Origin: CAIQQQ01 sp040399685
GTDB lineage: Bacteria; Pseudomonadota; Alphaproteobacteria; Acetobacterales; Acetobacteraceae
NCBI GenBank assembly: GCA_040399685.1
Contig: JBBART010000037.1
Coordinates: 1-21,179 of the forward strand
Length of the DNA stretch: 21,179 bases
Reading direction: 5' to 3'
The position numbers and the translations under genes are program-made. The notes under the pieces were generated by a model. It was not told the DNA's origin. It made no database searches and saw only the letters and a list, made by a program, of their open reading frames with translations. Below, piece after piece: positions 6,335-14,443 of this stretch. Positions within the stretch are counted from its first letter, which is position 1, and every line of letters begins with the position of its first letter.

Positions 6335-8857
6335 CTATATGTTGTGTTGATCCAACGCGTCGCGCACCCGGATAGCGAGTTCCTGGCGCCGATATGGCTT
6401 GGCCAACATATCCCACTGGGAGAGGCCCAGATGCAGCGCGTCGCCGGTGGCGTCCACATAGCCTGACGTCAACAGCACCGCGAGTTCTGGTCGGTCTTGT
6501 GTGGCCATACGCGCCAGCATCGGGCCGTCGATACCACCCGGCATGATGACGTCGGTGAACAGCAGGTCGATTTTCGGCGTGCGGGCCAAAATCTCCAGTG
6601 CTTCGGACCCACTATCCGCTTCCAGCACCACGTAGTTGAGTGATCTCAGGATGCGTGCGGCGGTTTCGCGCACGCCGAAATTATCATCAACCACCAGGAC
6701 CACCTCATGGCCATGTGGCAACGAGGCGTTGCTTGCGGCGCTGAGCGAATCAGAGAGCCAGGCATCACGTCCGCGCGGCAGATATAGCCGCACAGTGGTG
6801 CCAATTCCCGGCTTGCTGTCGATCACCACATGGCCGCCGGACTGGCGGGTAAATCCATAGACCATGCTGAGCCCAAGCCCGGTGCCCTTGCCGTCTGTCT
6901 TGGTGGTAAAAAACGGATCGAATGCGCGCGCCTGCACTTCAAGCGACATCCCGGTGCCGGTGTCTGTCACGGACAGCACCACGTGATCACCCGGCGATGC
7001 ATCCGGCAGATCGACGATCTCTGCAGCGCTCAGTGTCACGCAGCTGGTTTCCAGTTCCAGCGTGCCGCCTTCCGGCATCGCGTCACGCGCATTGATGGCC
7101 AGGTTGAGGATGGCATTCTCAAGCTGGCTCGGGTCCGCCATCACCAACCAGAGCTTGGGGTCCTTGTGCAGCGTCACGTTGATTGCCCCGCCGAGCGTGC
7201 GGCTGAGCAGCGAGACCATGTCCGCCGTCAGTTGGTTGATATCGACAGTTTGCGGCTTCAACGGCAGTTTGCGGGCGAATGCCAGCAATTGATTGACCAG
7301 GGAGGAACCGCGCAAGGCGGCGCGCAGCGCCTCTGTCACCATGAGACGCGGATCGGAGCCTTCCTCGGTTTCCTCGGTCAACATATCCAGATTGCCGACC
7401 ACAACCGCGAGCAGGTTGTTGAAATCATGCGCGATCCCGCCGGTCAGCTGGCCGATGGCCTCCATCTGCTGTGCCCGGCCAAGCCGTGTTTGAGCCTGCT
7501 GCAGATGCTGCTCAGCATGGCGTCTGGCAGTCACATCAGTGAAGCTGCGCACCGCACCACCTCCTTGCATCGACTGGGTGCGTACTTCAAGGATTGTGCC
7601 GTCGGGGCGGGAGCGTTCATAACCCGGGCGGATCGGCGATTTGCCGCTGATGATCACGCCAATGTCCTCCCCAACGTCCACGGTGGGGTCAAAGGAAAAA
7701 GGCTTGGCTTGACCGAACTCTCCGTTGGCGATCTGCCATCGCAAAATGTCACCGTGGCTCAGGTCGCTGTGCAGCAACGTGGCCGGTAGGCCAAGTAATT
7801 CGATCGCGCGGCGGTTGATCACCGGTGCCCGGCCGTCGGGGCCGACCATCATAATGCCCTGATCCATCGTCTCCAATGTGGCAGATAAATGTGCCTGAGA
7901 GCTTATCAGACGCTGCCGCTGGCGCGACAATTGCGTCCCTACGAGCAGGACCAGCAGCGTCACGATAGACCCGGCGATCAGGCGGCGGCGTAGATCGAAG
8001 CGGAAGTGTGCGAACACGTCGTCGGTCGCGAGCCCTGCCACCACGGCCATGCCGTATTTGTCCAGCCGCCGGTAGCTGTAGATGCGCGACACACCGTCGA
8101 ACTGGTCTTGCATTTCGAATGTGCCGGTCTTGGCCTCGCCACGGATATGCTGCAAGGCGAAATCGCTGGCGGTTTGGCCGATATCGTTGGCAATTGCTGG
8201 CTCATGTGCCCGCACGATCCCGTCGTCAATGCCGATCAGCGTGACCGAGCCTTGGCCAATTTCCAGCGTTTGGGCAAAACGTACAAAGTGACCTGGATCC
8301 AGCGACATAATCAGCACGCCGGCCATGGCCCCGTCCGGGGCGAACATCTTGCGGGTGAACTGCAGCGACCACAGGTTCGACGTGCGCCCAAGGACTGGCG
8401 AGCTGATGTAAAGCTGGTCAGCCCCGCTCTGCATCTGCATCTGCACGTGCGTGCGGTCCGCGAGATCCACCAGCTTGGCATTGCTCAGATTGCTGGCGGT
8501 CATCATGCCGTGTTCGTCGGTGGTGGCTATTTGCAGGGTAACTGCGTCAAGGGTTTGATCGCTGGGAGCCAGTTTGGACAAATTGAAGCCGGCCGGATCT
8601 GCGGCATATGCGTTGCGCAGAATCTCTATGATCTGGTCGACGCCTGCGACCGTGCGGTTCACGCTCTCGCCGACGTTGTGCGCCAGGTCGTCAGCGGTGG
8701 CGGTGGCCGCACGCAGGCTGTAAGTGTGCACGGTGTATGTTTGGTAGGCGACGCTGACCCAGATCATCACAATGATCAGTGCAGTCCAAAAGACCGGGGA
8801 TATGGGTAGATGGCAGCGGCGCCGTAAAATGGCAGCCACCTGCAACAAGCTCCGCAT
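6335..8857 (-). CDS. Membrane hybrid sensor histidine kinase (Cache-like sensor, PAS, HisKA, HATPase_c, receiver)
   Basis: An 840-aa hybrid kinase. TM1 lies at about residues 23-37, followed by an extracytoplasmic sensor of about 250 residues with the layout of a double Cache/PDC domain, then TM2 at about 294-308. A PAS_7-like domain (ETMDQGIMMVGPDG...) spans about 320-442. The H-box (GGIAHDFNNLLAVV) gives phospho-acceptor H477; the N-box (NAILNLAINARDAM), G1 (DTGTGM), F (FDPFFTTK) and G2 (GTGLGLS) boxes follow. A C-terminal receiver has the acidic pair in VVDDN (about 724-725), phospho-acceptor D769 in FTDVIMPGG and Lys about 820 (LAKPYR). All catalytic positions are intact. The start at 8857 is chosen for its strong AAAGGGGG ribosome-binding site; the frame stays open 33 codons further, to 8956, but that part contains a likely -10 (TATACT) and reads like leader. 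No separate response regulator is adjacent. Ligand unknown. Confidence 0.92.
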   Translation of the reverse strand: MRSLLQVAAILRRRCHLPISPVFWTALIIVMIWVSVAYQTYTVHTYSLRAATATADDLAHNVGESVNRTVAGVDQIIEILRNAYAADPAGFNLSKLAPSDQTLDAVTLQIATTDEHGMMTASNLSNAKLVDLADRTHVQMQMQSGADQLYISSPVLGRTSNLWSLQFTRKMFAPDGAMAGVLIMSLDPGHFVRFAQTLEIGQGSVTLIGIDDGIVRAHEPAIANDIGQTASDFALQHIRGEAKTGTFEMQDQFDGVSRIYSYRRLDKYGMAVVAGLATDDVFAHFRFDLRRRLIAGSIVTLLVLLVGTQLSRQRQRLISSQAHLSATLETMDQGIMMVGPDGRAPVINRRAIELLGLPATLLHSDLSHGDILRWQIANGEFGQAKPFSFDPTVDVGEDIGVIISGKSPIRPGYERSRPDGTILEVRTQSMQGGGAVRSFTDVTARRHAEQHLQQAQTRLGRAQQMEAIGQLTGGIAHDFNNLLAVVVGNLDMLTEETEEGSDPRLMVTEALRAALRGSSLVNQLLAFARKLPLKPQTVDINQLTADMVSLLSRTLGGAINVTLHKDPKLWLVMADPSQLENAILNLAINARDAMPEGGTLELETSCVTLSAAEIVDLPDASPGDHVVLSVTDTGTGMSLEVQARAFDPFFTTKTDGKGTGLGLSMVYGFTRQSGGHVVIDSKPGIGTTVRLYLPRGRDAWLSDSLSAASNASLPHGHEVVLVVDDNFGVRETAARILRSLNYVVLEADSGSEALEILARTPKIDLLFTDVIMPGGIDGPMLARMATQDRPELAVLLTSGYVDATGDALHLGLSQWDMLAKPYRRQELAIRVRDALDQHNI

Positions 8858-8882
8858 GACATCAACCCCCTTTACACGCTTC

Positions 8883-8888
8883 AGTATA
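8883..8888 (-). promoter_or_regulatory. Possible -10 element of the hybrid kinase gene
   Basis: TATACT on the minus strand matches the TATAAT consensus at 5 of 6 positions and would place transcription start about 18 nt before the ATG at 8857. The -35 is not convincing. It supports the shorter kinase start over the one at 8956. Confidence 0.35.
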
Positions 8889-9029
8889 TCAACATACAGT
8901 GAGCTGCCGATTTCAGAAATGGTGTAAATGCGTTGGCCATCGGTTTGCGGTGGCATGCGTGCATTGCAAGGTCGGCCTTAGCCGTTTGTCTTGTGATTTA
9001 TTACGTAACGACATATTTTGGCGCGCCAT

Positions 9030-9056
9030 TGTTCCCTGGAACATATTGTTCTGTTC
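9030..9056. promoter_or_regulatory. Cluster of GAACA/TGTTC half-sites (candidate operator)
   Basis: Within 27 nt there are TGTTCC-CT-GGAACA (9030-9043, an inverted repeat with 6-bp arms), overlapping GAACA-TAT-TGTTC (9039-9051), and a further TGTTC (9052-9056). It lies about 175-200 nt upstream of the kinase start and downstream of the secreted-protein gene. The arrangement looks like a binding site for a dimeric regulator. The spacing does not fit the alphaproteobacterial LexA site (GTTC-N7-GTTC). Confidence 0.35.
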
Positions 9057-9104
9057 GGGGGGTGCCTGAATGGTGGCGACACGTGAGTCGGTTGCTGTGG
9101 CGCG

Positions 9105-9548
9105 CTACGGACGGTTGCCCCCGTTGGGCGCCTGGTCGCGGACGATTCTCGGAAAATCTGCGTGCATGACCGAGCATCCGGTGCCGGCCAAATCCATGCG
9201 CACACCGCCATTGTAGGAGAACCTGCCGGCCAGCACGCCGTCCGGCGCCTTACCGGCGATCGGTGCGAGCTTGGCCTGGAAGGTGCCATCCGGGTTTGCG
9301 CTTCCCGTGACGGATGCAGCGCCGCTGCCATCGGTGAAGGACACCGTTCCGGTCATAGCGCTGGTGACGGGGTCTTTCAGGATGTGCCACCGCAATCCGG
9401 GGCAACCATGGGCGCTGAAGGTGCGGATATTGGTTTCCGTGTTCGCCGTTTTGTCAGGTGCGGGCCATGCCGCCTGGGCGCCTGTGAATGCAGCAGCGCC
9501 GTAGAGCAACAAAACTGCCGTTAGAACTCTTCTCGTAACCAAATTCAT
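9105..9548 (-). CDS. Small secreted protein of unknown function
   Basis: A 147-aa protein with a clear Sec signal peptide: RR, a hydrophobic core (VLTAVLLLYGAAAF) and a cleavage-like AQA-A site after residue 26. The mature part is small, rich in Gly/Ala/Thr, with two cysteines (C49 in HGCPGLRWHI and one near residue 125 in GTGCSVMHADF) that could form a disulfide. Its middle (MTGTVSFTDGSGAASVTGSANPDGTFQAKLAP) suggests beta strands. The ATG at 9548 is chosen because an AAGGAG site lies 10 nt upstream and the signal peptide follows directly; the frame upstream to 9785 has no such support. I do not recognise the family. It is divergent from the aldolase gene and not clearly in an operon with the kinase downstream. 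Confidence 0.8.
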   Translation of the reverse strand: MNLVTRRVLTAVLLLYGAAAFTGAQAAWPAPDKTANTETNIRTFSAHGCPGLRWHILKDPVTSAMTGTVSFTDGSGAASVTGSANPDGTFQAKLAPIAGKAPDGVLAGRFSYNGGVRMDLAGTGCSVMHADFPRIVRDQAPNGGNRP

Positions 9549-9751
9549 AACGTTTTGCTCCTTAACGCGCATGAGCGGCAGCTGCGTGTTTTTGATACGG
9601 TCAATTTTACAACGCACGCGATTGCGGTTGTTTTCTGCTTGTCTAACGTCTGTGGCAGCAAAAGGATGCGTGCCGGAACTTGGTTCTTCCGTGGCATGGC
9701 GGCGGCAGGTGCCTGCTTGCCTCCGCCTGCACTTCCTGCGACCGTGGCGGA

Positions 9752-10537
9752 ATGGTCGAAAAATCCACCCGTATTGCCCCCGCAATCCCCACGTACAGCG
9801 TGCTTGACGCTCCCGCGGTGATTCAGGCGCGCATTGATCTCGCCGCCTGCTTTCGCATGGCAGCGCGGCTTGGAATGCACGAAGGCATCTGCAATCATTT
9901 TTCGGCCATGGTGCCCGGCAGCGACGAGCTGTTCCTCGTCAACCCGTATGGTTGGGGGTTTTCGGAAATCACCGCGTCGCGGCTGCTGGTTTGCGATTTC
10001 GAGGGCCGCGTGGTCGCCGGGGACGGCGTGCCCGAAATAACGGCCTTCTTCATCCATGCGCGCGTTCACATGCGCCTTGCGCGGGCGCGGGTGGCGCTGC
10101 ACACGCATATGCCGAACGCCACCGCGCTGGCCATGCTCGAAGGCCCGCCCTTGGCCTGGGCCGGGCAGACAGCGTTGAAATTCCATGGCCGGCTGGTGGT
10201 GGATGACGATTATAACGGCCTGGCGCTGGACGAGCAGGAGGGCGATCGCATCGCGGCCTCGATGGGCGATGCGGACATTGTGTTCATGCGCAACCATGGC
10301 GTGATGGTTGTGGGCGGCGATATCGCCACCGCCTGGGACGACCTTTACTATCTGGAGCGCGCCTGTGAAGTGCAGCGCCTGGCGCTTTCCACCGGGCGCA
10401 CGCTGAAACAGGTTTCGCCTGACGTGATCGCCCGCACCGCCGCGCAGATGCAGGGCGGTGACGGCGAACCGGCACGGCTGCATTTGGAGAGCATAAAGCG
10501 TATTCTGGACGCCCATGAGCCGGAGTATCGCCTGTGA
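9752..10537 (+). CDS. Class II aldolase/adducin family protein
   Basis: A 261-aa cytosolic protein of the zinc-dependent class II aldolase/adducin fold (fuculose- and rhamnulose-phosphate aldolases, ribulose-5-phosphate 4-epimerases and many uncharacterised relatives). Visible: the substrate-binding segment GICNHFSAMVPG (about 45-56), the acid/base Glu E95 in GVPEITAFFIH, the zinc histidines H117 and H119 in LHTHMPNATAL, and the third His H182 in RNHGVMVVGG. The active site therefore looks complete. The start at 9752 is chosen because the reading frame upstream (to 9680) has no conserved-looking sequence. The stop overlaps the start of the next gene (GTGA). The bacterial homologues that resemble it most, as I recall, are the adducin-like ones of unknown substrate, so no specific reaction is claimed. 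Confidence 0.9.
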   Translation: MVEKSTRIAPAIPTYSVLDAPAVIQARIDLAACFRMAARLGMHEGICNHFSAMVPGSDELFLVNPYGWGFSEITASRLLVCDFEGRVVAGDGVPEITAFFIHARVHMRLARARVALHTHMPNATALAMLEGPPLAWAGQTALKFHGRLVVDDDYNGLALDEQEGDRIAASMGDADIVFMRNHGVMVVGGDIATAWDDLYYLERACEVQRLALSTGRTLKQVSPDVIARTAAQMQGGDGEPARLHLESIKRILDAHEPEYRL

Positions 10538-10956
10538 AACGATTGGTCTTGCTGGCCGCCCTGGTGTCCGGCTGCGCGCCGAGCCTGAGCCCGCCTTATC
10601 TCACCCTGATCGACCAGCGCACCTTCAGCGGAACCCCCGTGGCGCCCCAGGCGGCGGATGTGAAGGCGCTGCCGGCCTTGCCGCTGGCCATCATCCGTTT
10701 CGACCAGCCGGATTATGACTATGCGCCCGATCTTGCACGTGCGGTTGACCTGGCGCTGTCGCGCAAGCCGGATGCGGAGTTCAACGTCGTCAGTCCCGTG
10801 GCGCGCGGCACGGTGCCCAGCGCGCAGGTTGGGCAAGATGCGGCGAACGTGGCGCGCAGCATCGCCGAGCAATCGGTGCCGCCGGAGCGGATTCATGTCG
10901 GCCTGATCGAGGATTCCGGCACGCCGCTGCGCGAGGTCCGCGTGTTCGTGCGATGA
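10534..10956 (+). CDS. Small lipoprotein, hypothetical
   Basis: A 140-aa predicted lipoprotein: short basic start (MKRL), hydrophobic core and lipobox VSGC with lipidated C14. The residue after Cys is Ala, so outer-membrane sorting is expected. The C-terminal half (VDLALSRKPDAEFNVVSP ... VARSIAEQSVPPERIHVGL ... LREVRVFVR) looks like an alternating helix/strand fold reminiscent of OmpA-like or related periplasmic domains, but I cannot name the family. The GTG start lies in a GTGA overlap with the aldolase gene, so translation is coupled. It converges on the aminotransferase gene with 3 nt between stops. The pairing of a cytosolic aldolase-fold protein with an exported lipoprotein is unusual. 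Confidence 0.8.
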   Translation: MKRLVLLAALVSGCAPSLSPPYLTLIDQRTFSGTPVAPQAADVKALPALPLAIIRFDQPDYDYAPDLARAVDLALSRKPDAEFNVVSPVARGTVPSAQVGQDAANVARSIAEQSVPPERIHVGLIEDSGTPLREVRVFVR

Positions 10957-10959
10957 GGT

Positions 10960-12114
10960 CTATCGCCAGCGCGTGAGCCGCTCCGCTGCTTCCGCCATGT
11001 CCGCTTCTGGGCCGCAATAGCTGAAGCGGATGAAATGATTGCCGCGCGCCCGGTCGAAATCGATGCCGGGGGCAGCGGCGATTCCGGCTTCCCGCAACAT
11101 GCGGGCACAGAATTCCTGGCTGTCATTGGTGCGGTCCGACACGTCCGCATACAGATAGAACGCGCCTTCGGCCGGGCTGAGTCTGGCAAACCCGGCGCGG
11201 GGCAGGGCGTTCAGCAGCAGGGCGCGGGAGCGGCGATAGGCTGCGATGTTGGCGTCCAGTTCCGGCGCGCAGTCGAACGCGGCTTCGGCGGCAATCTGGG
11301 CGATGTGCGGTGCGCTGATGAACATGTTCTGCGCCAGCCGTTCGACGGGGCGCACCAGATCCTCGGGCAGCACCATCCAGCCGATGCGCCAGCCGGTCAT
11401 GGAGAAGTATTTCGAGAAGCTGTTCACCACAATCGCACTCGGCGATCCGGCGACGGTGGCCAGCGTCTGGTCGTATTGCAGGCCGTGATAGATCTCGTCG
11501 CTGATCAGCCGCACGCCGCGCCGGTGGCACCAATCGGCGATGGCGGCCAGTTCGCCCGGGTGGAGCATGGTGCCGGCGGGGTTGCAGGGGCTGGCCACGA
11601 TCAGGCCGTCGGGCAGCGGGTCGAGAGCTTCGAGCATGGCCACGGTGGGCTGGAAGCGGCTGTCGGGGCCTGCTTCGAGCATCACCGGAACCATGCCGAG
11701 CGATTGCAGGATGTTGACGTAAGGCGGGTAAAACGGGGCGGCCATCGCAATCCGGTCGCCAGGATTGAACGCGGCCAGGAACGCCAGCGGAAACGCGCCG
11801 GAGGCCCCCACCGTCACCGCCACCCGCGCCGGGTCGATTTCGACGCCATACCAGTCGGCGTAATGCCGGGCGATGCGCGTCCGCAAGGACACCAGCCCCA
11901 GCGCCTCGGTGTAGCCCATCGGCAGGCCGGCGGTGAGGGCGGCCTGGGCGGCGGCGACAGCACCCTTGGGCGCGCCGGTGCCGGGTTGGCCCACTTCCAT
12001 GCGGAGGACGCGCGGCGCCCCCGGCGGCAGGGCCGCCTGCCGTGCGTTGGCCGCGGTGATGACATCCATCACCAGGAAGGCCGGTGCGTCAGCCCCGTGG
12101 CCGGTTTTCAACAT
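10960..12114 (-). CDS. Pyridoxal-phosphate aminotransferase, class I/II
   Basis: A 384-aa fold-type I PLP enzyme of the aspartate aminotransferase superfamily. Key residues are visible in the expected order: GYTEALGLVSLR near 67-78, N178 in SPCNPAGTM, D206 and Y209 in DEIYHGLQY (pyridine N and O3' contacts), the Schiff-base lysine K235 in NSFSKYFSMTGWRIGW, R243 for the cofactor phosphate, and R363 (FIRFSYC) for the substrate carboxylate. It should be an active transaminase; the amino-acid preference cannot be read from the sequence. It starts 2 nt after the stop of the GGT-like lipoprotein gene, so the two are co-transcribed, which may hint at amino-acid or peptide metabolism. Confidence 0.94.
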   Translation of the reverse strand: MLKTGHGADAPAFLVMDVITAANARQAALPPGAPRVLRMEVGQPGTGAPKGAVAAAQAALTAGLPMGYTEALGLVSLRTRIARHYADWYGVEIDPARVAVTVGASGAFPLAFLAAFNPGDRIAMAAPFYPPYVNILQSLGMVPVMLEAGPDSRFQPTVAMLEALDPLPDGLIVASPCNPAGTMLHPGELAAIADWCHRRGVRLISDEIYHGLQYDQTLATVAGSPSAIVVNSFSKYFSMTGWRIGWMVLPEDLVRPVERLAQNMFISAPHIAQIAAEAAFDCAPELDANIAAYRRSRALLLNALPRAGFARLSPAEGAFYLYADVSDRTNDSQEFCARMLREAGIAAAPGIDFDRARGNHFIRFSYCGPEADMAEAAERLTRWR

Positions 12115-12116
12115 GG

Positions 12117-13562
12117 TCAGTTGCTCCCGGCGGCCAGACCCAGGCTGCGCGGATCGACTGACCAGGCGCAGGAGTTCGGGTTGGCCGGCAGCAAGGCAGG
12201 GCAGCCGATGGTGTTGGCCCGGCCGGGCTCAGGCGGCAAGGTGGGCTGGCGGTTGGTGGCGCCGGCCACAAGGCCCATGGCGGCGGCGATCGGGGCAGCT
12301 TCCTGGCCGGAGCCGCCGGACATCGCGCGGAAGCCTTGATAGACTGAGCTGGTGAGCATCGAGATCGCCAGCAGCGGCTGCGGCGCACGGGCCGGCGACA
12401 CGCCGAGCAGAATGCCGGTGCCGGGGGCGATGCGTCCGGTGCCGAACAGATTGCCCATGCTGGTGCCGCAGATCACCGCCCCGCCGTCACGGTCGATGGC
12501 GCCGAACACGGTCGAGGCGGGCAAGGGCCCGACGTCGCCGGCCGGCACATCGGCCGTCAGCAATGTGTCGAACATGGCGCTACCACGACGGGCGGCGGCG
12601 GCCACGTTGATGGAGCGCTCGCGGGCCTGGGCCGTCAGATCCTGGCCGTTGGAAATGCCCCGCAACAGCATTTCGGCAGCCGCCAGAGTGGCCACGCCGC
12701 CGGCTTCTGGCTGTGGCAGCACGGAGACAATGTCTCCGTTCGGGGCTGGGCGAGTCATCGGTGCGGCGTAGCGCGGCAAGGATGCACGCAGATCGGAAAC
12801 CGTCAGCCCGCCGCCGGCGGCGATCATGCCGTCCTCCAGCCGCTTGGCGACAAGGCCCTGATACAGGTCGCCGACGCCGGCGATGCGAAGCTGCGCCAAT
12901 GTGCCGCCCAATTCCTGCTGCACCATCGTGCTGCCCTCCGCCAGCGGCGCACCGTTGGGGAAGAACACCGCACGGGCGCCAGGATCAGCCGAGAGTGGCC
13001 CTGCGACCACCGCAAGATCGCGCACCAAGGCGCGGGAGACGGCCACGCCGAACCGGGCGAACTGCTCGGCCGGCACCACCAGCGTTTCCATCGGGCGCTT
13101 GCCATAACGGGCCTGCAGGGCGAACAAGCCGCGCGCCAGCATCGGCGTCCCGGCCGGGCGGTCGGCGCGGCCCGGATCGGCGGGCGCTGTGGACGGGAAC
13201 AGGATTGCTTCGGGCAGGCCGCCACCGGGGCCGCTTTTGGCTGGATTGAACACCAGACAGGCCCCGCCCGACCCCAGCCCCGCGCGCGATGGCAGCGTGA
13301 CGGCAAGGGTGAAGCCGATCGCGGCGGCGGCATCGGCGGCGTTGCCGCCGGCCGACAGGATGGTGCGGCCGACGAGGGCGGCCTGCGGCTCATCGGCCAC
13401 CACGCCACCCAGGAAGCCGGGGACATTGCCGACCTGCCCGACTGGAGCATCCGAGGAGGAGGAAAAAACATTCCCGACCGATGTCAGCGCGGAGCAGCCG
13501 GACAGGCACAGCACTCCAACCAGAATGGAAGCCGTCGAAACGCGCGTCTTCATGCCGTTCAT
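12117..13562 (-). CDS. Gamma-glutamyltransferase-like lipoprotein, probably catalytically altered
   Basis: A 481-aa exported lipoprotein (lipobox LSGC, C23) with the gamma-glutamyltranspeptidase fold: SAGGNAADAAAAIGFTLAV and PSRAGLGSGGA (about 70-101), GTPMLARGLFALQARYG, GGGLTVSDLRASLPRY (250-265) and PQPEAGGVATL. It is about 100 residues shorter than typical enzymes (about 580 aa). At the autocleavage site, where active enzymes have Thr-Thr-His, this protein reads A-S350-T351-V-F-G-A-I-D, so Ser aligns with the nucleophile Thr. The substrate-binding Arg of the DFRE-x-AP motif is replaced (ILFPSTAP, about 120-126). The start at 13562 has an AGGAG site about 10 nt upstream; ATG at 13553 is the alternative. 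The frame runs on to 14444 across the opposite-strand DsbA-like gene, but that part is not coding. It is first in an operon with the aminotransferase. Confidence 0.85.
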   Translation of the reverse strand: MNGMKTRVSTASILVGVLCLSGCSALTSVGNVFSSSSDAPVGQVGNVPGFLGGVVADEPQAALVGRTILSAGGNAADAAAAIGFTLAVTLPSRAGLGSGGACLVFNPAKSGPGGGLPEAILFPSTAPADPGRADRPAGTPMLARGLFALQARYGKRPMETLVVPAEQFARFGVAVSRALVRDLAVVAGPLSADPGARAVFFPNGAPLAEGSTMVQQELGGTLAQLRIAGVGDLYQGLVAKRLEDGMIAAGGGLTVSDLRASLPRYAAPMTRPAPNGDIVSVLPQPEAGGVATLAAAEMLLRGISNGQDLTAQARERSINVAAAARRGSAMFDTLLTADVPAGDVGPLPASTVFGAIDRDGGAVICGTSMGNLFGTGRIAPGTGILLGVSPARAPQPLLAISMLTSSVYQGFRAMSGGSGQEAAPIAAAMGLVAGATNRQPTLPPEPGRANTIGCPALLPANPNSCAWSVDPRSLGLAAGSN

Positions 13563-13703
13563 GCGCCGCCTACTCCTGGATGGTTTGGTAATGGGCGTGT
13601 TGGGAACGCACCATCGTCTCAGATGACAAACGCGCCATACACGCGCATGGAAAAGCTGCCATAACCGCCTTCGCTTCCCCCGGCAACCGCCAGCAGGTGT
13701 TCG

Positions 13704-14441
13704 ATGTTCGCACGATTGTTCCGCTTCGCCCTTCTGGCGGCAGCCCTCCTTCCAGGTGTGGCGCAGGCTGCGGCCTTCACGCCGCAGCAACGCGATGAGG
13801 TTGTGACCATCCTGCGAGACGCGCTCAAGCGCGATCCTTCCATCCTGCGGGAGGCGGTGGTGGCGTTGCAGGCCGATGACGCACGTCAGCAATCCCAGGT
13901 TCAGGCCAGCACGCTGGCGGCGCTTGGCCCGCAACTGGCGCACACCGAGGGCGATCCGGTGGCCGGAAATCCGAACGGCCGGGTGACTGTGGTGGAGTTC
14001 TACGACGTTCGCTGCCCGTATTGCCGCCGGATGCTGCCGGTGCTGACCAGTTTGCTGCGTGCCAATCCCGATGTGCGGCTGGTCTACAAGGACCTGCCGG
14101 TGCTTGGCCCGGCCAGCGTGCTGGGCGCTCGTGCGCTGCTCGCGGCGCACAAGCAGAATGGCTATCAGAAGCTGCATGACGCGTTGATGTCGGGCCCGTC
14201 CGAGATCAACGACGCCAATTTGGAGCCCCTCGCGGTCAAGCTTGGGCTGAACTGGGAGCGGATGCAGGCCGACATGAAGTCGCCGGATGTGCAGGCGCGG
14301 ATCGACGCCAACCTGGCGATGGGCCGCAAGCTCGATCTGCAGGGCACGCCGATCTATGTGGTGGGAACCACGATGCTGCCGGGCGCTGTCGATCTGGCGG
14401 AATTGCAGGATGCGGTGACGGCGGCGCGCAAGGCCAACTGA
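13704..14441 (+). CDS. Periplasmic DsbA-family thiol-disulfide protein (ScsC/BdbD-like)
   Basis: A 245-aa exported thioredoxin-fold protein. The signal peptide (LFRFALLAAALLPGVAQA-A) is cleaved near residue 22. An N-terminal helical extension of about 65 residues (QRDEVVTILRDALKRDP ... ) precedes the catalytic domain; such an extension is found in ScsC-like proteins, where it can mediate oligomerisation. The active site is C104-P-Y-C107 in FYDVRCPYCRRMLP, and the cis-proline loop is T215-P216 (GTPIYVVG). The DsbA helical insertion lies between. It is divergent from the GGT-like lipoprotein gene (about 140 nt shared leader) and converges on the next gene with 2 nt between stops. It could be an oxidase re-oxidised by the DsbB-like protein at 4.4 kb, or an isomerase/metal-resistance protein. 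Confidence 0.92.
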   Translation: MFARLFRFALLAAALLPGVAQAAAFTPQQRDEVVTILRDALKRDPSILREAVVALQADDARQQSQVQASTLAALGPQLAHTEGDPVAGNPNGRVTVVEFYDVRCPYCRRMLPVLTSLLRANPDVRLVYKDLPVLGPASVLGARALLAAHKQNGYQKLHDALMSGPSEINDANLEPLAVKLGLNWERMQADMKSPDVQARIDANLAMGRKLDLQGTPIYVVGTTMLPGAVDLAELQDAVTAARKAN

Positions 14442-14443
14442 CA

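Noticed and set aside
6830..7789. Plus-strand frames of up to 319 codons opposite the histidine kinase
   Set aside because: They mirror the kinase codons and show no recognisable motif or ribosome-binding site.
9031..9056. Alphaproteobacterial LexA box
   Set aside because: GTTC copies are spaced 17 and 5 nt apart; the required GTTC-N7-GTTC (11-nt offset) is not present.
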